A stretch of 64,000 nt of DNA, taken from positions 24,770 through 88,769 of IMG/VR virus record IMGVR_UViG_3300013093_003863; one strand, given 5' to 3'. Positions within the stretch are counted from its first letter, which is position 1. Each line of letters opens with the position of its first letter. Under the pieces are notes generated by a model. That model made no database searches. It had not been told where the DNA came from and saw nothing but the letters and a program-made list of their open reading frames with translations. Positions 31,396 to 38,950 of this stretch are shown one piece after another. Position numbers and translations under genes: made by a program. This DNA is from a virus.

Positions 31396-32412
31396 ATGTT
31401 CAAATATGGCGATATACGCAAAGTACATCTAGAGATAAGTAGTCGTTGCAATGCTTCGTGCCCTGAGTGCCTTAGAAACCTCAGGGGCGGAGACATTGAA
31501 GATCACGGTGATTATGTAGTACATGACATGAGTTTGAGCGAGGCTCAAACTATCTTTCCGGTAGACTTTTTACAACAACTTGATATTTTTACAATCAATG
31601 GCAACTTTGGTGACTTTATTACCTGCCGTGACGGATTGGAAATTGTACAATACATCAGTGACGCCAATCCCCGTATGTCAATTGAGATCAGCACCAACGC
31701 CAGTGGCCAACCCAAGATCTGGAGCCAACTTGGTAAAATCAAAAACCTACAAGTAATATTTAGAATTGATGGATTGGCCGATACACATCACTTGTATAGG
31801 CAATATACCGATTTTGATTTGATAATCAGTAATGCCAAACGGTTTATTGCTGCGGGCGGAAATGCAGCCTGGTACATGATCGAATTTGACTTCAATCAAC
31901 ATCAACGTGATACTGCACGACAAATGAGCAAGGACTTGGGATTCAAAGAATTTCGACTTATCAATCACGGAAGAAACAACACTGTGGTGTTTACACGAGA
32001 CGGTGAATTTAGCCATACCATTGGTACTCCCGATCCCGATATCAGAGATTATCAAGTATTATTGGACATGCGTGAATTTGTTAAGACTCGTGAAGGAGGT
32101 AATCGAGTCTACTACGAATCTCGAATCAGCAAAAAGAAAATCCGTTGTCAAGTGCAGAATCCGGCCAGCATTTATGTACAAAGCAACGGACAAGTATATC
32201 CCTGTTGTTGGGTGGGATTTGCACCCGATACTAATAAAATAACTCCGGGAATGGATCAAACTGCTGCCATTGCCAAGAACAACAACGCACTAGATGTTGG
32301 AATAGAATCGGCCATGTCTTGGTTCGCCGAGCTGGAAAAAACTTGGTCTATAGATACTGTGCTGAACGGAAGACACTACAAGTGTAATTCTATTTGCGGG
32401 TCAGACGACTGA
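31396..32412 (+). CDS. Radical-SAM protein
   Basis: A 338-residue radical-SAM enzyme with the cluster motif C-x3-C-x2-C in SSRCNASCPECLRN, a GG-like MSIEISTNAS segment and C-terminal cysteines (IRCQV, VYPCCWVG, CNSICG) suggesting a SPASM-type auxiliary cluster. Such enzymes modify peptides or cofactors. A second radical-SAM gene lies just beyond on the opposite strand. The last 23 bases overlap the convergent gene at 32390. Confidence 0.85.
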   Translation: MFKYGDIRKVHLEISSRCNASCPECLRNLRGGDIEDHGDYVVHDMSLSEAQTIFPVDFLQQLDIFTINGNFGDFITCRDGLEIVQYISDANPRMSIEISTNASGQPKIWSQLGKIKNLQVIFRIDGLADTHHLYRQYTDFDLIISNAKRFIAAGGNAAWYMIEFDFNQHQRDTARQMSKDLGFKEFRLINHGRNNTVVFTRDGEFSHTIGTPDPDIRDYQVLLDMREFVKTREGGNRVYYESRISKKKIRCQVQNPASIYVQSNGQVYPCCWVGFAPDTNKITPGMDQTAAIAKNNNALDVGIESAMSWFAELEKTWSIDTVLNGRHYKCNSICGSDD

Positions 32413-32632
32413 CTGCATTGTGTAGTTCGGATAGATATGCTGTTTGATTTCTAAATTTATTTTCAAGTTCGGCAAGTCGATGTTTTAGCATGGCAATTTC
32501 GTTATCGCGTTGATCATTGGACGATTTGACATCTTTAAGAACTTTTTCGTGACTGAGCAAGTTGGGACGAGGCGGTGCATTGGGGTCCACTGCACGTTTC
32601 TTTTTGACTTTGTACATGTCTAACATACTCAT
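32390..32632 (-). CDS. Small coiled-coil protein
   Basis: An 80-residue protein starting MSMLDMYKVKKKRAV, with a basic N-terminus and a C-terminal coiled coil (DNEIAMLKHRLAELENKFRNQ). It ends inside the convergent radical-SAM gene. The start follows the AATAAATA at the stop of the gene upstream, with no Shine-Dalgarno. Unknown function. Confidence 0.55.
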   Translation of the reverse strand: MSMLDMYKVKKKRAVDPNAPPRPNLLSHEKVLKDVKSSNDQRDNEIAMLKHRLAELENKFRNQTAYLSELHNAVSRLTRK

Positions 32633-32634
32633 AT

Positions 32635-33792
32635 TTATTTCCAATAGGGTTCAAACTCGGGAACTATATCCAAGACATTTTCTTTGCGTACACGATCAAG
32701 TTCATTGGTTCGGTTCATTACCACGTTCCATTCGGTCAACGGAATTTGATTCATGTAATTGATTATGCCCTGTGCTCTGGGATAGTTCTTGAGTCGTTGT
32801 TGTGCAAGATCTTTAAGTTCTGGAGGCAAATTTGTAATGTTTTGCTCCACCGGGTAATTGGCAATACTTAAATCGTATTTGTCAAATCCATTGGAGTCAA
32901 TGAAATCCAAGACTTGATGCAATGATAATATATTGTAAATGGTCACAACAATATTGAATCTAATATTGACCTTGAACTTTTTTATCAAATCGAGATTGGC
33001 CACGAACCGACTCCAATTGCTGCCACTGCGAATATATTCAAATACCGATCCTAGGCCGTCCATGCTCACTATGAACAATACGTTGGTAAAATAGGTCAAA
33101 TAGTCTTCGATATTGTAGGTTCCCAGGGTCAAACGTGTTAAATTTGTCACGTATGTGAGTCTAATATCTCGCATGCCCAACTGCCGCAGATGTTCTAACA
33201 TAGCCCAATGTTCTTGCTGAAAGAACACTTCGCCACCGGCAAAGTAAACTTCTCGTAATTCACCAAGATCACCGTACTTGGCAATAATGTCTTCCCACAC
33301 TGTGGTATCGTGTGCTTGTATTATGTAACTGCCATTTACAGTGGCGTTTAATTCTTGGGCCCAGGTATGACTGTATCCGGGCCCGCACATGCGGCATTTC
33401 AAATTACATACATTGCTGAATCTAGCGTCCCAATACTGCATTTGAAAATTGTGCAAGGTACCATCGGGTTCGGTTTTGGCCAGTAACCAATCTAGATTAC
33501 TTTCGGGTATGTTGATATTTTTGCTGGTTCTAAAACTTTCAAGACCGTGGCGTTCTTGTCTATAACAATTGGCACAGGCTTCGTGTTCGTGTCCCTGCAT
33601 CATGGCCCGACGCACCGACTTCATTTCGGGAACATTTACTATGTCTTGAGCAGTAGCAAAATCTCGTATGTTTCCAAACTCGACTGCTTGTTTATCGGCA
33701 CTGCAACAAGGACCAAACTTGCCGTTGGGCTCGTGAAAGAAATGAACCCATGGCAAGATGCAAAAAGTCTTACTCGGCAACAACTGAGTCAA
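32635..33792 (-). CDS. Radical-SAM protein, twitch-type
   Basis: A protein of about 385 residues with an N-terminal FCILPWVHFFHEPNGKFGPCC segment (auxiliary-cluster type) and radical-SAM motif FSNVCNLKCRMCGPGYSHT, followed by a VYFAGGEVFFQQEH segment. This architecture is common in T4-like marine phages with unknown products. The exact TTG start is uncertain: several TTG codons overlap the end of the gene at 33770. Confidence 0.8.
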   Translation of the reverse strand: MTQLLPSKTFCILPWVHFFHEPNGKFGPCCSADKQAVEFGNIRDFATAQDIVNVPEMKSVRRAMMQGHEHEACANCYRQERHGLESFRTSKNINIPESNLDWLLAKTEPDGTLHNFQMQYWDARFSNVCNLKCRMCGPGYSHTWAQELNATVNGSYIIQAHDTTVWEDIIAKYGDLGELREVYFAGGEVFFQQEHWAMLEHLRQLGMRDIRLTYVTNLTRLTLGTYNIEDYLTYFTNVLFIVSMDGLGSVFEYIRSGSNWSRFVANLDLIKKFKVNIRFNIVVTIYNILSLHQVLDFIDSNGFDKYDLSIANYPVEQNITNLPPELKDLAQQRLKNYPRAQGIINYMNQIPLTEWNVVMNRTNELDRVRKENVLDIVPEFEPYWK

Positions 33793-34156
33793 CTGTGGCT
33801 GCCTCTGCGTCTACTGCAGGTTCTTCTTTGGGAATAAACTGCTCAAGGTAAGCAAGATCCAATTGTGCCATTACATTGATAACATATTTGGGATAGGCTT
33901 CCAAAAAGTATTTGAATAGCTTGTCAAAGTCGCCATCATAAGCATTGAAACGATTTTTAACAATGGTCTTCTTGCTTAAATTTAGTACTACACCGGCGTA
34001 ACTGTGGTCATTGGGCTTTAGGCCTTTAGTAAACTCAATGCGTTCGTCGTATTGATGATTGTTGGGATCGCTCATGTATCCTCTAACATGTGTCATTTTG
34101 GGATCTTTGGGCTTGATCACGTAAAACGCCAAGAGGTGTAAATCTTTAATTTTCAT
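33770..34156 (-). CDS. Conserved phage protein next to clamp loader
   Basis: A 128-residue protein (LHLLAFYVIKPKDPKMTHVRGYM; YAGVVLNLSKKTIVKNRF) with an acidic Ala-rich tail. Location after the clamp-loader large subunit recalls T4 gp62, but length and sequence do not clearly fit, so I leave it unnamed. It overlaps both neighbours. Confidence 0.5.
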   Translation of the reverse strand: MKIKDLHLLAFYVIKPKDPKMTHVRGYMSDPNNHQYDERIEFTKGLKPNDHSYAGVVLNLSKKTIVKNRFNAYDGDFDKLFKYFLEAYPKYVINVMAQLDLAYLEQFIPKEEPAVDAEAATVDSVVAE

Positions 34157-35082
34157 TCGTGTCCTATCTTTGATAATTCGGTTATGATTGCTGATACATT
34201 GATTTCTGCGTCGGACACCAGTGTATGATTGGCATATCCACGGCTTATAATTATAATTGCTTCGTCCTGTCCTTCGGGCGTTGAACTCCAGATATCCAAG
34301 TTATCGTACATCCAACGAAAGAAACTTTCCATGTCTTCGTTGGCAATTTGACTGCAAATTAATCCACGTGCTTCGCGAAATTTTCCAGCCTTGAACAATG
34401 CCACACTGTCCAGTTTCCAATCTTTGACACTGGAATCGGTTTGTCCGGGATTGATCAAAGTACCAGTAGTGGTACTTCGTTGCAACAGGTTCAAACACTT
34501 GCGTAAATCGGGATAGGTTGCTTTGACATAGCTGTCTAAAACATCTAGATCAAATTCAATACCTTCGGTTACCAACACAGTGGCTGCTCGTGCAGTGAAT
34601 TCGGTAGCATCGGTTTTGTCAATGTGGAATCCTTGACATCTACTGTGTATGGGCGGAAGTATTTTGTTGGGATAGTTACAGGTCAAGATAAAACGTACAT
34701 TTTGACTGTAGTCTTCCATCAAGTTACGCAGTGCCGGTTGTACACTATTGGGATTCATATAGTCGGCTTCGTCAATGAGCACAACTTTGAACTTGCCAAA
34801 CGGCATGGTTTGGCAAAAATTAATTAGCTTGTCGACCCACTCGACTTTACGTGCTTCTTTACTGCCGTTTGCATACATTACATCGTATTCTTCGATACCC
34901 AGCTCGTTGATCAATATCTTGGCCAGTGTTGTTTTACCGGTACCGGGACTGCCGCTCAATAACAAATGCGGGATAATGCCATCCTTGATCCAGCTTTCGA
35001 CTGTTTGTCGTTGTTCGGGATCGGTAAAAACATAATTTTCTACTGTGTTGGGTCGGTACTTTTCGGTCCAAAGTTCTTTCAT
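34153..35082 (-). CDS. 44: Clamp-loader ATPase (T4 gp44-like)
   Basis: A 309-residue AAA+ clamp-loader subunit: EKYRPNTVENYVFTD start, Walker A SGSPGTGKTTLAK, Walker B VVLIDEADYMNP, and the SRC arginine-finger motif IHSRCQGF. It loads the sliding clamp for replication and late transcription in T4-like phages. The polymerase and clamp genes are not in this window. Confidence 0.9.
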   Translation of the reverse strand: MKELWTEKYRPNTVENYVFTDPEQRQTVESWIKDGIIPHLLLSGSPGTGKTTLAKILINELGIEEYDVMYANGSKEARKVEWVDKLINFCQTMPFGKFKVVLIDEADYMNPNSVQPALRNLMEDYSQNVRFILTCNYPNKILPPIHSRCQGFHIDKTDATEFTARAATVLVTEGIEFDLDVLDSYVKATYPDLRKCLNLLQRSTTTGTLINPGQTDSSVKDWKLDSVALFKAGKFREARGLICSQIANEDMESFFRWMYDNLDIWSSTPEGQDEAIIIISRGYANHTLVSDAEINVSAIITELSKIGHE

Positions 35083-35270
35083 TTAATATTCCAATCTTGT
35101 TTTGCTTGTTGCCATACTTGACGCGGATGCGTTATGCACCATACAGGAATTATAACGCAGGCTGCAAGTAATAGCAACCAAGTTGGTGTAGTTGCAGGGT
35201 GATGTGGACAACGCCCTTGACGATAGTCGCACCCGGGACTATACTCGTGTCTACAAGTGGTACATTTCAT
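35079..35270 (-). CDS. Small Cys-rich membrane protein
   Basis: A 63-residue protein with a C-x2-C...C...C pattern (MKCTTCRHEYSPGCDYRQGRC), probably zinc-binding, and one membrane segment (TWLLLLAACVIIPVWCI). It overlaps both neighbours by four bases. Function unknown. Confidence 0.6.
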   Translation of the reverse strand: MKCTTCRHEYSPGCDYRQGRCPHHPATTPTWLLLLAACVIIPVWCITHPRQVWQQAKQDWNIK

Positions 35271-35503
35271 TGTTTAAGTATCCTCATAATGCGATCTTGC
35301 TCTTGTTCTTTGAGCCATTCTTCCTCGCCGGCATAAGTGCTACAAGCCGCCAAACTTTCATCTACAAGCCATTTGAGCCGGTACAACTCTTGTTTGGTGT
35401 TCCAAGTAACAAATCCATCATTGCGAGGATTGACGCATTCGGCACGCATCATCCAAATGCCATGTCGTATGGCATTGGCATCCCAGTCACGTCGGTATCC
35501 CAT
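35267..35503 (-). CDS. Conserved small phage protein
   Basis: A 78-residue charged helical protein (RHGIWMMRAECVNPRNDGFVTW; CSTYAGEEEWLKEQEQDR). No motif of known function. Coupled to the Cys-rich gene by ATGA overlap. Confidence 0.55.
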   Translation of the reverse strand: MGYRRDWDANAIRHGIWMMRAECVNPRNDGFVTWNTKQELYRLKWLVDESLAACSTYAGEEEWLKEQEQDRIMRILKQ

Positions 35504-35504
35504 T

Positions 35505-35879
35505 TTACCAACGTGTTTTAGAATCGACTAATTTGCCGGTGTTGTGTGTGTCATCTCCGGTGGGTTCGGTATCGGATACCAACAAGATATCGTTGGGGTC
35601 AATTCTACGAATTGTTCGTTCGCCGTCGTGATCCTCAATACCAACTCCACGTGTCCAACGACCGTGGGCAACCATGACCCATTGTCCCACTCTAATATCT
35701 TCTTGCTCGGGTCCAATGGCATATACCTGTGCCCATCTTGGACGAACTCCAGCGGTTCTACCGTCGTCGCCGAGTAAGTACAATCCACTACTGGTTTTCC
35801 TCTCTTTGAAGTTCATATCGGTCACCAGCACATGATCTTTGATGGTGCGTATTTCTTTGATTTTAATTGGTTTTAACAT
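35505..35879 (-). CDS. GroES/gp31-like co-chaperonin
   Basis: A 124-residue protein starting MLKPIKIKEIRTIKDHVLVTDM with the GroES fold pattern: a glycine-rich mobile loop (KERKTSSGLYLLGDDGR), an RPRWAQVYAIGPEQEDIRVGQWVMV beta core, and a short C-terminal extension (SDTEPTGDDTHN). It would cap host GroEL so that phage head proteins fold, as T4 gp31 does. The longer frame upstream overlaps a gene and is rejected. Confidence 0.75.
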   Translation of the reverse strand: MLKPIKIKEIRTIKDHVLVTDMNFKERKTSSGLYLLGDDGRTAGVRPRWAQVYAIGPEQEDIRVGQWVMVAHGRWTRGVGIEDHDGERTIRRIDPNDILLVSDTEPTGDDTHNTGKLVDSKTRW

Positions 35880-35880
35880 A

Positions 35881-36318
35881 TCAAATTCTAGTAGGTCCTT
35901 GTGATTTTTTTTGCTCTTTAGCGGTGGGTATAGGTTGTTGTACCACTGATGCTGTTTTGGCCGCTGCTGCTGCCAAACTGCCACGTGCCGGTGGCTCAGA
36001 TGGTGTTGTTGGCTCCAATGGGCCACTGTTGGTAAGATTGTTTACCATGTTATGTAATTCTTGTGCTTGGCTTTTTTCAATTAATTTTTGTTGTGCCATG
36101 ACCACTGCCGGGTCATTGGGACTGTACGGAGCATCGGCAACTGCATAGGCCTGATCCATGATTTGATTTCGCCCCATGGCCACTTCACCGTTGTTGCCCA
36201 ATAAATCACCACGTGCATTGACACGCATGTTGCCAACGGCTGTGACATTTTCGTTGGTTAATTTGACTCGATCAATATCAACCATTTTGCCACGTGCGGT
36301 TTTGTATATTTTTGACAT
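35881..36318 (-). CDS. Conserved phage protein with Ala/Pro-rich tail
   Basis: A 145-residue protein. The N-terminal KMVDIDRVKLTNENVTAVGNMRVNARGD and MGRNQIMDQAY blocks are shared in pattern with T4-like marine phage proteins; the second half is low complexity. Possibly virion-associated; not assigned. Confidence 0.55.
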   Translation of the reverse strand: MSKIYKTARGKMVDIDRVKLTNENVTAVGNMRVNARGDLLGNNGEVAMGRNQIMDQAYAVADAPYSPNDPAVVMAQQKLIEKSQAQELHNMVNNLTNSGPLEPTTPSEPPARGSLAAAAAKTASVVQQPIPTAKEQKKSQGPTRI

Positions 36319-36327
36319 CGTTATTCC

Positions 36328-36846
36328 TTATTTTAAAAATTCTCGTATATCAAGATCATAATACATACTATTGATCTTGTGTACGCCCAGCAAGTATAAC
36401 ACATAACTGGCTACACTACTACCACGACCCAATCCCCATAATACTGAATTAGCTCGCATGGTGTCTACAAAGTATTTAAGATATTGTAGCAAGGAGAATA
36501 GGTTTCTTTCCTGATACAACAATAGCTCTTGTCCCACACGTTGTAGTTCGGCATCGGTTTGGCACAAATTTAATACATGTTGTGCAATATCCAAATCTTG
36601 ATATTCTTCGGGCATGTACCATGTTTGTTGTTGTCCCCAGTGAAACAGTTCCAAGGAAACGTCCTCTTGGGGAACTGTATATTGTCGCAGTTGCGGAAAT
36701 CCGCTAAAGGTCTGCATCACTGCTGTGTTATAAGGCAAACTGTCCACGACTCGAAACTTTGACAAGTCCAAGTCAGGATCGAGATAAAGCAAGTCGCAAA
36801 GTTCTCGAGTATCGGTATAGGCCTGTCCGTAGGGATCGTAATTCAT
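36328..36846 (-). CDS. Fragment resembling DNA polymerase III alpha
   Basis: A 172-residue protein whose C-terminal block VLWGLGRGSSVASYVLYLLGVHKINSMYYDLDIREFL resembles the G-x-G-R-G-S...A-Y-x-L-G-I-x-x-I-x-P-x-x-x-x-L segment of bacterial Pol III alpha. The catalytic aspartates and PHP domain are missing, so it cannot be a polymerase. A conserved phage remnant or a decoy subunit is possible. Confidence 0.55.
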   Translation of the reverse strand: MNYDPYGQAYTDTRELCDLLYLDPDLDLSKFRVVDSLPYNTAVMQTFSGFPQLRQYTVPQEDVSLELFHWGQQQTWYMPEEYQDLDIAQHVLNLCQTDAELQRVGQELLLYQERNLFSLLQYLKYFVDTMRANSVLWGLGRGSSVASYVLYLLGVHKINSMYYDLDIREFLK

Positions 36847-37082
36847 TTAATATCAATTAGCTTGTCGAAGTTGGGATTCTTTTTGGCCATTTCTTCCATT
36901 TGTTTTCGAGTGCGTTCGTTTAATTCAAATTGGTAGTCGTCCAACATCATGTGTATTTGTTGTACTATGTCTCCTCGACCCCAGCGATAAGCCATACTCA
37001 GTCTAGAGTTGAGCTCGCTTATTTTCTTTGACAGCTCTTCTTGAGATAAAGAACTTAATACAGGTGTGAGTGGATGTCCCAT
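36843..37082 (-). CDS. Small helical phage protein
   Basis: A 79-residue helix-rich protein (SLSQEELSKKISELNSRLSMAYR; QFELNERTRKQMEEMAKK). Coupled by ATGA overlap to the Pol III-like fragment. Unknown function. Confidence 0.55.
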   Translation of the reverse strand: MGHPLTPVLSSLSQEELSKKISELNSRLSMAYRWGRGDIVQQIHMMLDDYQFELNERTRKQMEEMAKKNPNFDKLIDIK

Positions 37083-37126
37083 ACTCGTAGTATATGTGAA
37101 TGTTGTTTAAAAATCAAGTCTTTTGG

Positions 37127-38575
37127 TTAACTTAGATACCAAGTGTTCGCAGCCGAAATATAGGTCAATTGAGCTGTTACATTACCGGCACTGAACTTGT
37201 TGCTTGGAACCCATTTGACTGTGGATGTCGAGTATACATTTGCCGAAACAATGGGAGCTACCGATACAATTTTGAATCGTTGTCGATCAACCGGACTAGG
37301 CGGCAATATAATATTACCGCTAGAAATTGACGCCGACCCAGTGCTGTCGATGATCACGGTGCTTACTGCATTATTGGCAGTGAACACACTACCACCACTG
37401 GTTACAAAATTTGTAATATAAGTACCGCCTTCTACTATGCCCGATTTGGTATAGAAGTTGCCGTACACATGAACGCTCTGGTCGTTTTCAATGCCCATGC
37501 CCTGTAGTACAACATTACCGCTATTGCCGCCATCGTCGGCAGTAAAGAATGCAATATTACCACCTAGACCGTATGTGACATTGGATCCGGTCGCATAATG
37601 CACAATGGTTGACAATTGCTGGAACACATTGCCAGTACCACCGGTGCCGGTATAGGCAACAGCATTGCGATATCCAAGATAATCACCGCTTTGTACCGGA
37701 GTAATTGTGGCAGTACTCAAATTACCGCGTGCAGCAGTAAGAGTATAACCGCCAATTTTGGTTGTATCAAGTTGTGCATTTGTGGTGCTGGCCAAACTCA
37801 AATTACCAAGTGCCACTGAATTATACGATCCCAGGGCACTGACAATGTTTTGTCCTTGATCGCCGGCCAGTGCCACTCCCAATGCTGTTTGGCCGCCATT
37901 GTTTTGACCATAGCCCAAGAACAATGTGGGAGCTGCAGTGATTGCAGGATTGAAATAGATCTGTGGGTCACGCAAACTGTTGCGATTGCGAGTAACATCA
38001 AATATCAAATAGTGTGATCCGCCGTCGATTGAACTAAAATCAAATACATAATTGCCGATTGCATCAAAAGTAATAGTACTTGTGCCGGCATTGAATCCAG
38101 CAATATCGCCGTCGGCAATGCTCACACTAGAGGGAAGTGTTACAGTATATGCGGTATTGGTCACATTGATCCAAACTCGCATCAAGCCATAGCCCAATGC
38201 ACCCGATCCAGTACTAGCTGGCCAGTTAATAAAACTCAAGCTGATTGAGGCATTTGTGGTTAACTTTTGAAAGTTGGCTTTTGAAAAATCCAGCTGAACT
38301 GCACCGCTTGCTGTACCCAAATCCAATAAACTCTGTGTCCAAGATGCCAATTGCGGAGCAATAATCTGTGCCCCGGCCATGTTGTTGTTTAAGGTTTGTC
38401 CATTTAAGGCACTGGTTGTAATGACTTTTGACTGTAGATCAGAAATTTCGTTTTCGGCATAGATAAAGTTATTCTTGATATTGGTAAAATTATCTCTGAA
38501 TCCTTGGCTGGAATTATCTTGCCCAGCAATCGGGAAAGTGCCGTCTACGTTGTATGGATTGATGTTGCTTGACAT
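37127..38575 (-). CDS. Tail fibre or appendage-type structural protein
   Basis: A 482-residue beta-rich, Ser/Thr/Gly/Asn-rich protein typical of phage fibres. The N-terminus NINPYNVDGTFPIAGQDNSSQGFRDNF with a following AENEISDLQSK helix is repeated in the 98-residue protein at 38627, so this is probably an attachment module. A good ribosome site (TAGGACGCAG) precedes the ATG. Confidence 0.65.
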   Translation of the reverse strand: MSSNINPYNVDGTFPIAGQDNSSQGFRDNFTNIKNNFIYAENEISDLQSKVITTSALNGQTLNNNMAGAQIIAPQLASWTQSLLDLGTASGAVQLDFSKANFQKLTTNASISLSFINWPASTGSGALGYGLMRVWINVTNTAYTVTLPSSVSIADGDIAGFNAGTSTITFDAIGNYVFDFSSIDGGSHYLIFDVTRNRNSLRDPQIYFNPAITAAPTLFLGYGQNNGGQTALGVALAGDQGQNIVSALGSYNSVALGNLSLASTTNAQLDTTKIGGYTLTAARGNLSTATITPVQSGDYLGYRNAVAYTGTGGTGNVFQQLSTIVHYATGSNVTYGLGGNIAFFTADDGGNSGNVVLQGMGIENDQSVHVYGNFYTKSGIVEGGTYITNFVTSGGSVFTANNAVSTVIIDSTGSASISSGNIILPPSPVDRQRFKIVSVAPIVSANVYSTSTVKWVPSNKFSAGNVTAQLTYISAANTWYLS

Positions 38576-38588
38576 GTAATCTGCGTCC

Positions 38589-38612
38589 TAAATATGATAT
38601 CAAGTATTTATA
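38589..38612 (-). promoter_or_regulatory. Late promoter TATAAATA with AT stem
   Basis: Perfect minus-strand TATAAATA (38605-38612). TAAATA and TATTTA (38589-38594) could pair across a 10-base loop, next to the AGGAC ribosome site. Confidence 0.65.
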
Positions 38613-38626
38613 CTCAAAGAGTCATA

Positions 38627-38923
38627 TTAAAAACTATTGCTGACTGCGGCTCGTACCCAAGTGTTTGTGGCAATACATAGATAGATGTAACTAGAATTAT
38701 AGGCTATTTGTCCGGTGATTCCGGGTGCACTAGAACTGACCGGCACTGTGGTTGACGATATATAGGCCGAACTATTGGCCTGCAATGCCGAAATCTCAGT
38801 GGCAGCAACAGTAAAGTTTTCTTGTATGACAGTAAAATTGGTTCTAAAACCCTGTGTATCATTGTCTTGCCCGGCAATGGGGTAAGTGATATCTATATTG
38901 GTTGCATTGATGTTTGATGCCAT
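38627..38923 (-). CDS. Small appendage protein sharing the fibre N-terminal module
   Basis: A 98-residue protein whose first 45 residues (NINATNIDITYPIAGQDNDTQGFR, then NF and AATEISALQ) match the N-terminus of the 482-residue fibre protein. The rest is a short Ser-rich beta region ending in an aromatic YIYLCIATNTWVRA. Likely binds the same virion site. Ribosome site TAGGAGTAAAG. Confidence 0.65.
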   Translation of the reverse strand: MASNINATNIDITYPIAGQDNDTQGFRTNFTVIQENFTVAATEISALQANSSAYISSTTVPVSSSAPGITGQIAYNSSYIYLCIATNTWVRAAVSNSF

Positions 38924-38944
38924 TTGATCTTTACTCCTACAGTA

Positions 38945-38950
38945 TATTTA
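38945..38950 (-). promoter_or_regulatory. Late promoter box
   Basis: Minus-strand CATAAATA in which TAA (38948-38950) is the stop of the 1206-residue gene. AGGAG lies 17 bases before the ATG at 38923. Confidence 0.55.

Noticed and set aside
35505-36026. Longer co-chaperonin start
   Set aside because: The extra 49 residues lie inside the neighbouring gene and are low-complexity His/Gln, unlike GroES.
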